From Hyphomicrobiaceae bacterium (GTDB taxonomy: Bacteria; Pseudomonadota; Alphaproteobacteria; Rhizobiales; Hyphomicrobiaceae): a DNA stretch of 64,000 nucleotides. Below, piece after piece: positions 37,115-45,326 of this stretch. Location: assembly GCA_025359185.1 (NCBI GenBank), contig JANYHF010000064.1:1-64000 (forward strand). Direction: 5' to 3'. The notes under the pieces were generated by a model. The model was given only the letters and a program-made list of their open reading frames with translations. It ran no database searches and was not told the DNA's origin. How positions within the stretch are numbered: the first letter of the stretch is position 1; the number at the start of each line of letters is the position of its first letter. Made by a program: the position numbers and the translations under genes.

Positions 37115-37486
37115 ATGCACATGTTGAAATCCCCCGCCTATCTTGTTCTTCCGCTGGCTCTGGCCGCCGCTGGCCTCGGCGCTGGCAGCAGCCCCGCCGC
37201 CGCCAAGGCTCCCGTCGCTTGCGATATCCGCGTCACCGAAACGGGTGGCACCCGCGAACTTTCGGCGGTTGTAATGGCCGCGTCGGCCATTACCGGCACC
37301 TACCAGTTCGATCTGAGTTCGGTCAGCTCGGCTGGCAATGCCGAAACCAGCCAAGGCGACGAAATGACCGCTGCGGCCGGTGAGACGGTCCTCAGCACCA
37401 CCAGCGTCAGCCCCGGCGGCAAATTCAATGCCAAACTTACCGTCACCTGGGCCGGCGGTTCGGCCAGCTGCGCCAAGAACGGCTAA
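37115..37486 (+). CDS. csgH: CsgH-like curli assembly protein
   Basis: CDIRVTETGGTRELSAVVMAASAITGTYQFDLSSVSSAGNAETSQGDEMTAAAGETVLSTTSVSPGGKFNAKLTVTWAGGSASC; position between curlin genes. Confidence 0.75.
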   Translation: MHMLKSPAYLVLPLALAAAGLGAGSSPAAAKAPVACDIRVTETGGTRELSAVVMAASAITGTYQFDLSSVSSAGNAETSQGDEMTAAAGETVLSTTSVSPGGKFNAKLTVTWAGGSASCAKNG

Positions 37487-37505
37487 GCAGAAAACTGCAC
37501 CCCGC

Positions 37506-37538
37506 TTTGAACCCTCTCAACACCTCAGACGACTACCA
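37506..37538 (+). promoter_or_regulatory. Candidate shared curlin promoter, copy 2: TTTGAACC-N17-GACTACCA
   Basis: 39 nt upstream of the ATG at 37577; matches copy 3. Confidence 0.45.
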
Positions 37539-37576
37539 GTCACAGCAACCAAACACCCCCAAACAGGAGACTTCAA

Positions 37577-37957
37577 ATGACCACGCGCGCTTTCTCGGCC
37601 CTCGCTCTCGCAACCGTTCTAGCTCTTGGCTTTGGTGCCACCGGCGCTGAAGCTGCCGGTAACAAACTGAAGCTGCACCAATTCGGTTTCGCTAACAGCT
37701 ACGGCGGCAGCCAGTTCGGCAACGGCAACAGCTCCAACACCTCGCAGAACGGCAATTTCAACGACACCCAGACATCGCAGAATGGCAATGGCAACCACAC
37801 CGCCGTCGGCGTATTCGGCAGCAACAACAAGCTGAAGACCGCGCAGAACGGCAACAACAACAACCTGGGCGTGTTGCAGCTTGGAAACGGCTCGAACACC
37901 TCGGTTTCGCAGAACGGCAACAACGGCAACACCATCGTGCTCGATATGGGGATGTAA
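37577..37957 (+). CDS. Curlin-repeat secreted protein (CsgA/CsgB-like), 2
   Basis: GNKLKLHQFGFANSYGGSQFGNGNSSNTSQNGNFNDTQTSQNGNGNHTAVGVFGSNNKLKTAQNGNNNNLGVLQLGNGSNTSVSQNGNNG. Confidence 0.87.
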   Translation: MTTRAFSALALATVLALGFGATGAEAAGNKLKLHQFGFANSYGGSQFGNGNSSNTSQNGNFNDTQTSQNGNGNHTAVGVFGSNNKLKTAQNGNNNNLGVLQLGNGSNTSVSQNGNNGNTIVLDMGM

Positions 37958-38061
37958 CCCTGATCAGCGCGCCGTGCCTCCCAAGCGCTGGTCAGCTGCC
38001 AAAAGCAGCGGCCAGCGTCCTCCATAAGTTCAGCCGCCCGGCCACCCAAAGGATACCCATC

Positions 38062-38514
38062 ATGACCAGACATTTTGCCATCGCCTCAGCCGTGCTTCTA
38101 TCGCTCACTCTTGGCGCGACGTTAGCCCATGCGGGCCAGTCCAAATCCAGAACCATGCTCCTGCCTGGTAATGGCGCTGTCGAACAGCGGCTGAACAACC
38201 TGTGGGCGACCATGCACCAGGACGAGCAGGCCGCACCGGAAGCCACACATGCTGGCTCGATGTCGATGCTGAACTGGCTGTTCCGCGACATGAACAGCGA
38301 CCCTGCTGATCTTGCGCCCATCCCCACGGTGATCGTGCCGGATACCTCCACCTCGATGATCCCGCCCGTCGTCACCGAAGTTCCAGCGCCCACCCTTCCC
38401 CCTGCGGCCCTGGCCCCGAACCGCATTTTTAAACTGCAGATCGGCAAAGGCCACAAACTCGACATCCAGCAGCATGGCGCAGGCAACTCCGCCTCGATCG
38501 TGCAGAGCAAGTAG
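38062..38514 (+). CDS. Secreted protein with one C-terminal curlin-like repeat
   Basis: Signal peptide, Pro-rich middle, terminal FKLQIGKGHKLDIQQHGAGNSASIVQSK. Confidence 0.7.
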   Translation: MTRHFAIASAVLLSLTLGATLAHAGQSKSRTMLLPGNGAVEQRLNNLWATMHQDEQAAPEATHAGSMSMLNWLFRDMNSDPADLAPIPTVIVPDTSTSMIPPVVTEVPAPTLPPAALAPNRIFKLQIGKGHKLDIQQHGAGNSASIVQSK

Positions 38515-38606
38515 GAGACCACGTCCATGCAAACCCCAGGGGAGTCCTAGCGGCTCCCCTATTTGATTCCGGCCCTTTGATCATTCTTGGAATTTCTTTG
38601 GCGAGG

Positions 38607-38640
38607 TTTGAACCTGTTCCGGGGTGACCGGCGACTACCA
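38607..38640 (+). promoter_or_regulatory. Candidate shared curlin promoter, copy 3: TTTGAACC-N18-GACTACCA
   Basis: About 40 nt upstream of the ATG at 38680; downstream AACACCCC.AAC.GGAGAC leader also shared with copy 2. Confidence 0.45.
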
Positions 38641-38679
38641 AGCATCAAGAATTCAAAACACCCCAACCGGAGACGCACC

Positions 38680-39108
38680 ATGAAGACCTCGATGCTCAGA
38701 ACCGCCCTCGTCGCCCTCAGCCTCAGCCTCGTAGCCACCACCGGCCTCACCAGCGCCGCACAGGCCCAGGGTCAATTGAGCTTCGATATTCAGGCCTCCA
38801 AGAATACCAAGGAAGGCAAAGTCCTCGACATTTTTAATCAGGTCGCAGCCAGTGGCGCCCTCAACGGCGGCAAGGGCAACCGCACCAAGGTCAGCCAGCA
38901 CGGCAACAAGAACTGTGCGGGCGTCAAGCAGCACGGCAAGAGCAACACGGCCGCAGTCGGCCAGTTCGGCAACCAAAACTGCACGAACGTCGCCCAGAAC
39001 GGCAACAACAACTCCCAGAGCGTGTTCCAGTTCGGCAACGGCACGTCGTCGAACGTCACCCAGAACGGCGACAACCAAGCCGGTCTGCATATCGACGCCG
39101 GGCTGTAA
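38680..39108 (+). CDS. Curlin-repeat secreted protein 3, with cysteines in repeats
   Basis: GNRTKVSQHGNKNCAGVKQHGKSNTAAVGQFGNQNCTNVAQNGNNNSQSVFQFGNGTSSNVTQNGDNQ. Confidence 0.85.
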   Translation: MKTSMLRTALVALSLSLVATTGLTSAAQAQGQLSFDIQASKNTKEGKVLDIFNQVAASGALNGGKGNRTKVSQHGNKNCAGVKQHGKSNTAAVGQFGNQNCTNVAQNGNNNSQSVFQFGNGTSSNVTQNGDNQAGLHIDAGL

Positions 39109-39274
39109 TCGCTCCAGCGCCCAGTCCCCAGCCATCGGCCGCCACCTTGAACCAGGTGGCGGCCGATGTCGTTTTCCGGCCCCCTGTTGCCGCCTGAGGA
39201 CGCTTTCGCGCTTGCCACCTGCCCTAGACCGGAGCCAGATCGAACTGGCCGATGTCAAACAATGGAGAGCCCTA

Positions 39275-40855
39275 GTGGCTGACGAACCGGAAACTGGCGG
39301 ACGCCGCAAGCGCGGCGCGGGCGGCGGTGCCGAGGCCCGGCGGCTGTTGCGCGGCAGTCAGGGCAACATTCAGCTCCCTTACATCCAGCGCAAGATCCTG
39401 CCTTACAACATCCTCAGCGATGAGAGCCTCGACATCATCGAGGCCAATGCCGATACGATCCTGCAGGAAATCGGCATCGAGATTCGTGAGGATCCCGAAG
39501 CTGTTGAGCTGTTCCGCAAAGCCGGTGCAGATTGCAAGGTGCTCGACGCCGAGAAAGTGCGTGTGCGCTTTCCCAAGGGCCTGCCGCGTTCGATCATCCA
39601 GAAGACCGCGCCCAAGAGCTTCATCCAGCACGCCCGCAACCCGGAGCGTTCGGTGGAAATCGGTGGCAATTCGACCGTGTTTGCCCCGGTCTACGGCCCG
39701 CCGTTTGTGCGCGGCCTTGATGGGGTTCGCCGCTACGGCACCATCGCCGATTTCCAGAACCTTGTGCGGCTGGCCTATATGGCCCCGGCGCTGCACCATT
39801 CTGGCGGCACCGTTTGCGAGCCGGTCGATGTGCCCGTCAACAAGCGCCATCTCGATATGGTGCAGGCGCACATAAAATACTCCGATAAGCCGTTCATGGG
39901 CTCGGTGACGCATCCGCTGCGCGCCGAGGACAGCGTCAGCATGGCCAAGCTGGTGTTCGGCGACAAGTTCGTCGATGAGAACTGCGTACTGATCAACCTC
40001 ATCAATGTCAATTCGCCGATGATTTATGACAATATCATGCTCGGTGCGCTGAAGGTCTACGCGGCGGCCAATCAGGCGACCATCGTCACGCCGTTCATTC
40101 TCTCGGGCGCGATGTCGCCGGTGGCCCAAGCGGGTACACTGACGCAGGTGCTGGCGGAAGTGCTGTGCGGCGCGTCGCTCACTCAGCTCGTTCGTCCGGG
40201 TGCGCCCGTCGTGTTCGGCGTGTTCGCCTCCTCGATGTCGATGCAGACCGGCGCGCCGACGTTCGGCACGCCCGAACCCTCGATGGTCATCTACGGCGCG
40301 GCGCAGCTTGCCCGGCGCCTCGGCATCCCGTTCCGGTCGGGCGGTTCTTTGTGCGCGTCGAAACTGCCCGACGCGCAAGCCGCCTACGAAAGTGCGCAGA
40401 CATTGATCCCCACTTTGATGGCGGGCACGCATTTTGTTCTGCACGCGGCCGGATGGCTGGAGGGCGGCCTCGTCTCCTCCTTCGACAAGTTCATCATGGA
40501 CGTCGATCAGTGCGCCATGATGCAGCGCTTTGCCGAAGGCATTGACATGAGCGAAAACGGCCAAGCCATGGACGCCATCCGTGAAGTACGCAACGCCGGC
40601 AAAACGCACTTCCTCGAAAGCGCCCACACCCGCGCCAATTTCGAAAGCGCGTTCTACCGCTCGATCGTCGCCAACAATGACAGCTATGAGCAGTGGACGG
40701 CCGAAGGCGAGAAGCGCACCGAGGACAAGGCCCACAACATCGCCGAGAAATGGCTGAAGGATTACGAAGCCCCCGCACTCGATCCGGCAATTGAAGAGTC
40801 GCTCGTCGCGTTCGTGGCCAAGAAAAAGGCCTCGATGCCCGACGCCTTCACATGA
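39275..40855 (+). CDS. Trimethylamine methyltransferase family protein (MttB superfamily, no in-frame amber codon)
   Basis: ILSDESLDIIEANADTILQEIGIEIREDPEAVELFRKAGADC...TSMQTGAPTFGTPEPSMVIYGAAQLARRLGIPFRSGGSL; GTG start with ggagag RBS. Confidence 0.88.
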   Translation: MADEPETGGRRKRGAGGGAEARRLLRGSQGNIQLPYIQRKILPYNILSDESLDIIEANADTILQEIGIEIREDPEAVELFRKAGADCKVLDAEKVRVRFPKGLPRSIIQKTAPKSFIQHARNPERSVEIGGNSTVFAPVYGPPFVRGLDGVRRYGTIADFQNLVRLAYMAPALHHSGGTVCEPVDVPVNKRHLDMVQAHIKYSDKPFMGSVTHPLRAEDSVSMAKLVFGDKFVDENCVLINLINVNSPMIYDNIMLGALKVYAAANQATIVTPFILSGAMSPVAQAGTLTQVLAEVLCGASLTQLVRPGAPVVFGVFASSMSMQTGAPTFGTPEPSMVIYGAAQLARRLGIPFRSGGSLCASKLPDAQAAYESAQTLIPTLMAGTHFVLHAAGWLEGGLVSSFDKFIMDVDQCAMMQRFAEGIDMSENGQAMDAIREVRNAGKTHFLESAHTRANFESAFYRSIVANNDSYEQWTAEGEKRTEDKAHNIAEKWLKDYEAPALDPAIEESLVAFVAKKKASMPDAFT

Positions 40856-40991
40856 AAGGAGCCGCATGTCGAAGGCCCACCGGGATCAGATGTCGCGCGT
40901 GCGCAAATCCGAGGGGCATTTCGCATAAACGAAAGCGGGAAGACATGATGGGGCACCAGAAAACTCATGCCCGCGGTCAAACGTAGAGTAC

Positions 40992-41136
40992 CGTCATCCC
41001 GCGCGCGGTGCAGCGATCCTTCATCGGTGCGCCGCAGGCGCGGGATCGTGTTCGACGGGCAAATGCTGGCGCCGCGTGCAAGATCCCGGATCTGCGCAGC
41101 ACCATAAAGGATGCTGCAGCGCATCCGGGACGACGG
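40992..41136. repeat. Dispersed palindromic intergenic repeat, copy D
   Basis: CGTCATCCCGCGCGCGGTGCAGCGATCCTTCATCGGTGCGCCGCAGGCGCGGGATC...GATCTGCGCAGCACCATAAAGGATGCTGCAGCGCATCCGGGACGACGG. Confidence 0.85.
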
Positions 41137-41168
41137 GGACGACAGGCCAGAATATACAATTGCTGGTA

Positions 41169-42047
41169 TCAGCTGTTAGAGTTCTGACTGGATGCTGCGA
41201 CGTCGACCCAACGCCGGACGTCTTCCGGTGCCACCCCATCGCGCCGGAGCTGAGCCAGGCTGGTGTCGCCAAAACTCTTGGCGAGCTTGCGGCCGGTGGC
41301 GTCCATAATCAGATGATGGTGGTGGTAGGCCGGAGCTGGCAACCCCAGCAGCGATTGCAATAGACGATGCAGATCGGTCGCCGCCTCCAGATCCTGGCCG
41401 CGCACCACATGCGTCACGCCCTGCAGCGCATCATCAACCACGACCGATAGATGATAGCTCGTTGGCGTCTCTTTCCGCACAAGCACGGCATCGCCCCAGC
41501 GCCCGGGACGCGCCCAGGCCGTTTGCAATTTGAGCGGATGATCAATGGCAAACGTGCGGAACGTCAGAGGGTCCGGCAGCAGCGTCATCGCCTTGGCCAT
41601 ATCCAGTCTCAGCGCGAACTGCTCACCAGCAGGTTGTCGCCGGGCCACTTCGCTTGGGTTCGCATTACGCCAGAGGCCGGGATAGAGAGGCGCTCCATCA
41701 GGGTCCGCGCGGCCATCCGTGGACGCTTCAATTTCCTTGCGGCTGGCATAACAGGGATAGAGCAAACCAAAGGCATGGAGTTTTTCGGCCGCCGCCCGAT
41801 AGTCGCCAAAATGCTCCGACTGCCGCCGCACGGGCTCCTCCCACTCAAGGCCAAGCCACGCCAAAGTGTGGAAAATCCCCGTCACGAACTCCGGTCGGCT
41901 GCGGGCGGGATCAATATCCTCGATGCGCAGCAGGAAACGCCCACCCACGCGCCGCGCCAGATTGAAGTTGAGCAGCGCCGAATAGGCGTGCCCCAGATGC
42001 AGTTCGCCGTTTGGGCTGGGCGCGAAGCGAAAGACGGCAGACGCCAT
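41169..42047 (-). CDS. gluQ: Glutamyl-Q tRNA(Asp) synthetase
   Basis: FRFAPSPNGELHLGHAYSALLNFNLARRVGGRFLLRIEDIDPARSRPEF; truncated GluRS-like length. Confidence 0.93.
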   Translation of the reverse strand: MASAVFRFAPSPNGELHLGHAYSALLNFNLARRVGGRFLLRIEDIDPARSRPEFVTGIFHTLAWLGLEWEEPVRRQSEHFGDYRAAAEKLHAFGLLYPCYASRKEIEASTDGRADPDGAPLYPGLWRNANPSEVARRQPAGEQFALRLDMAKAMTLLPDPLTFRTFAIDHPLKLQTAWARPGRWGDAVLVRKETPTSYHLSVVVDDALQGVTHVVRGQDLEAATDLHRLLQSLLGLPAPAYHHHHLIMDATGRKLAKSFGDTSLAQLRRDGVAPEDVRRWVDVAASSQNSNS

Positions 42048-42186
42048 GAGATATCCACAGTTTTTCAACAGTCTCGACTTGCCGCCCGCCTCGCGAATCA
42101 GCAGGGCTTAGCGGCCGTCCGGCGCTTTGGTTCGCGCCTTGGTTTTTGCGTGCATTGGGACCTCATGCATAGAGGAGGCACGCGCC

Positions 42187-42948
42187 TTGGCCAATTTCGC
42201 CACCCATCTCGCCGTCGGCATCATTGGCAGCGGCGCCCTTGCCACGCTCACCTTGGCCTCCGGCATGGTACCGCCCGCCGACATCGTGACGCTCGCCATT
42301 GCCGGCTCGGTCGGCGCCATCTTGCCCGATATCGATCTTGGCAACTCGCGGCCCTCACAACTGCTGTTCACGGGCCTTGGCATCGTCATCGCCTTCGCAG
42401 TGCTGTTCAATGTTGGCTACAAATACTCCATCGCCGAGATGTGGCTGATCTGGACCGCCACATTCTTGGCCATCCGCTTCGGCGGCGCCAACATCTTCCA
42501 CCATCTCTCGCATCATCGTGGCATTTTCCATTCGCTGCTGGCGGGGCTGTTCTTTGCCGCGCTCACCTCCATCTTCTATGTGCGCGGGCTTGGCCACGGA
42601 TCCGGCCTTGCCTGGCTGGCGGGCGCATTCGTGTTTGTTGGGTTTCTCAGCCATTTGATCCTCGATGAGATTTACAGCGTCGATGTCATGAACAACAAAA
42701 TCAAGAAATCGTTCGGCACGGCGATCAAGATCGCTGATTTCCAGCATCCGGGCGCCTCCGTCGCCATGGCGGCGGCGGTTGCGCTCGCGATCTGGTTTGC
42801 TCCGCCAACGAACGAGTTTCTGTCCGTCGTCGGCACCAAGCCCATTTGGGTCGCGTTTCAGGGCAAGCTGTTGCCCCACGACTTCAACTGGTTCGGGGTC
42901 ACGGCTGGCTTACAAGATGTAGTGATGGGCTGGATGAAGAAGGGCTAA
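42187..42948 (+). CDS. YdjM-like inner-membrane metal-dependent hydrolase
   Basis: NFATHLAVGIIGSGALATL...GAILPDIDLGNSRPSQ...FHHLSHHRGIFHSLLAG...HLILDEIYSVD; TTG start with gaggaggc RBS. Confidence 0.85.
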   Translation: MANFATHLAVGIIGSGALATLTLASGMVPPADIVTLAIAGSVGAILPDIDLGNSRPSQLLFTGLGIVIAFAVLFNVGYKYSIAEMWLIWTATFLAIRFGGANIFHHLSHHRGIFHSLLAGLFFAALTSIFYVRGLGHGSGLAWLAGAFVFVGFLSHLILDEIYSVDVMNNKIKKSFGTAIKIADFQHPGASVAMAAAVALAIWFAPPTNEFLSVVGTKPIWVAFQGKLLPHDFNWFGVTAGLQDVVMGWMKKG

Positions 42949-45203
42949 GCTAGGCGATCCGCCAGACGCCGGGTGACCGCGCGCTCGTCAATCGTCCGTT
43001 GCCGGCTGGCCGCGCCCGCAGCCAAGCTATGGGGCAATGGCCGCGAGACAAACGCCGGCACTTCGGGTTGGGCAACCGGGGCGCCGTAGAGATAGCCCTG
43101 GACCAGATCGCAGCGCATTGCGCGCAGCACAGCGGCTTGCGCTTCGGTCTCGACACCCTCGGCCGTCACCCGCACGTCCAGAGCGCGGCCCAGGGCAATG
43201 ATGGTGCGGATGATGTCGGTGACATTGTCATTCGTGCCGATGGCGCGCACGAACGACTGGTCGATCTTGATCTTGTCGAAGCGGAACTGCCAGAGGTAGC
43301 TCAAGCTGGAATAGCCGGTGCCAAAATCGTCAAGCACAATGGCAACACCCAGCGCCTTCAAGCCCTCCATGGTCCTGCGCGTGGTGTCGGTGTTGGCCAG
43401 CAGCACGCCTTCGGTCACCTCAATTTCCAGCCGTTCTGGTTTCAAGCCGCTTTTTGTCAGCGCAGCCGCGACGCGCTCGACAACCTTGCCCTCACGAAAT
43501 TCGGCGGGCGAAATGTTGACGGCGACGGTCAGATCATCGGGCCATTGCGCGGCCTGCTCGCAGGCGGTGTCGAGCACCCACGCGCCGATCCGGGTGATCA
43601 GGCCTAGCTCCTCGGCGATGGGAATGAACTCGGCGGGCGATACCATCGAGCCGTCTGCTTTGGGCAGCCGGATCAGCGATTCAAAGCCAGCCAGCAGACC
43701 CGTCGCCAGACTGTACACGGGCTGGAAATTGAGCTGGAAACCGGCATTTTCACAAGCCTCGCGCACCTGCTCGCTGACACTGCGGCGGCGCTGGCTGTGG
43801 AGATCCATGGCGGCATCGTAAAATTTGAAGGTTCCGCGCTCGTTGGATTTGACCGCGTGCAGAGCGAGATCGGCCTTCTTCACCAGAATTTCCGGCGTAC
43901 AGCCATCGTCAGGGCTCAACGCAATACCGATACTGGGGCCGATGCGCAGCGACTGTTCGCCATACACGAAGGGTTGCGCAAAACTTGCAAGTAAGCGCTC
44001 AGCGAGCACTTCAGCGCCTTCGCGCCCCGCCACGCCTTCGCGAATGATGATGAACTCGTCGCCCGCCGTCCTCGCCGCAAATTCACCCGGCCGCAACGCA
44101 CTGCGTAAGCGGTCGGCAACGTGCTTTAACAGCTGATCACCAGCCTTGTGCCCAAGCGTATCGTTGATCTCCTTGAAGTGGTCGAGATCCATGCACAGCA
44201 CACCGGCCCGTGGCGTTTCGGTATGACTGGCCGCCATCAGGGTTTCGAGATGGCGCATGGCGGCACTGCGATTGGCGAGTTCGGTCAAGGCATCGTGGCT
44301 CGATAGGAAGCTCAGCTGGCGCTCGGCCTGCTTCTGCTGCCGGGTGCGCAACCAGTAGCCAGCACCCGGGAGTCCAAACGCGACCGCCAGGATCAATCCG
44401 AACGAAATCACAGCATTGGTCAGGATGCGCCACAAGGAACGGTAGCTCTCCGTCATGTCCACGTAAAAGTCGACAACGCCGATAACGCGTTGCCCTTCTT
44501 CAACAGGCACCGTCACCTGGACAAAATAAGAGGTGTCGTTGGGACCCTCGAAGCGCTGTTCCCTGAAATCGACCTTGCCCGGGCGGGCGCGGGCGATTAC
44601 GGCACCGGGAGCATTCTCATCCAGAGCGAGGTCCGTTAGGGGCGGCCGCCCCAGGTTTGCGCCGCCAGCGCTCGTCTCAAACTGTACATGGCCGGTGCGA
44701 TCGATCATTGCCAGCTTCAAAATTCCGCCGACAGCTTGCACCCGGTCGAGTGTCGCGAGAGCGGCTGGCGACGGCGGCTTGCCTGCGAAGACATCGCGTA
44801 GGTTGATGCCGTCAGCTATCAGGCTGTGCATCCACCCGCGCGAACTGTTCTCGGCCTGCGCCCGCAGGATCTGCTGACCGGCGACCACCACAATGCCGTA
44901 GGCGCTGGCGACAAGCATCAAAAACAGCAGGCCGGCAAGGATCTGTGCGAGTTTGCCTGGAATCATGGGCGTTATGAAGGCTCGCAACTGGTTTGCAGCT
45001 TTGGCCAAAGCGGCCCGAAATGGCGCGACGCGCAACAGGGCGAGTTTGTGCCAAAGCCGCTGCGAGCTGCCCGACGCGAATGCGACCAGCGCACTGGCCG
45101 CTTTGCCCGCGCATCCGGCCAGATATGCCGCCGCCTTCACGTTTGGCCCGCCCATTCCACCACGTCCCGCGCCAAAGGCACGGTACAGCACCGTTCCCGA
45201 CAC
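42945..45203 (-). CDS. Membrane GGDEF-EAL protein with variant AGDEF and ESL motifs
   Basis: SHDALTELANRSAAMRHLE, RTAGDEFIIIREG, ESLIRLPKADG, LDDFGTGYSSLSYLWQFRFDKIKIDQSFVR, AEGVETEAQ. Confidence 0.9.
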   Translation of the reverse strand: MSGTVLYRAFGAGRGGMGGPNVKAAAYLAGCAGKAASALVAFASGSSQRLWHKLALLRVAPFRAALAKAANQLRAFITPMIPGKLAQILAGLLFLMLVASAYGIVVVAGQQILRAQAENSSRGWMHSLIADGINLRDVFAGKPPSPAALATLDRVQAVGGILKLAMIDRTGHVQFETSAGGANLGRPPLTDLALDENAPGAVIARARPGKVDFREQRFEGPNDTSYFVQVTVPVEEGQRVIGVVDFYVDMTESYRSLWRILTNAVISFGLILAVAFGLPGAGYWLRTRQQKQAERQLSFLSSHDALTELANRSAAMRHLETLMAASHTETPRAGVLCMDLDHFKEINDTLGHKAGDQLLKHVADRLRSALRPGEFAARTAGDEFIIIREGVAGREGAEVLAERLLASFAQPFVYGEQSLRIGPSIGIALSPDDGCTPEILVKKADLALHAVKSNERGTFKFYDAAMDLHSQRRRSVSEQVREACENAGFQLNFQPVYSLATGLLAGFESLIRLPKADGSMVSPAEFIPIAEELGLITRIGAWVLDTACEQAAQWPDDLTVAVNISPAEFREGKVVERVAAALTKSGLKPERLEIEVTEGVLLANTDTTRRTMEGLKALGVAIVLDDFGTGYSSLSYLWQFRFDKIKIDQSFVRAIGTNDNVTDIIRTIIALGRALDVRVTAEGVETEAQAAVLRAMRCDLVQGYLYGAPVAQPEVPAFVSRPLPHSLAAGAASRQRTIDERAVTRRLADRLA

Positions 45204-45326
45204 CTTAGATTCGGATGTCTAAGGCTCTGTTAATAAGGACAAATTTACTTGCCTTGGCGGATGACGTCCAGCGCTACTATAACATAACAACTGTTCCCGC
45301 CGATTTGCGTTTTCCGAGCCCCAACC

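Noticed and set aside
39272-40867. 531-aa minus-strand ORF opposite the MttB-family gene
   Set aside because: Antisense to a well-supported gene; Arg/His/Asp-rich composition typical of high-GC shadow ORFs.
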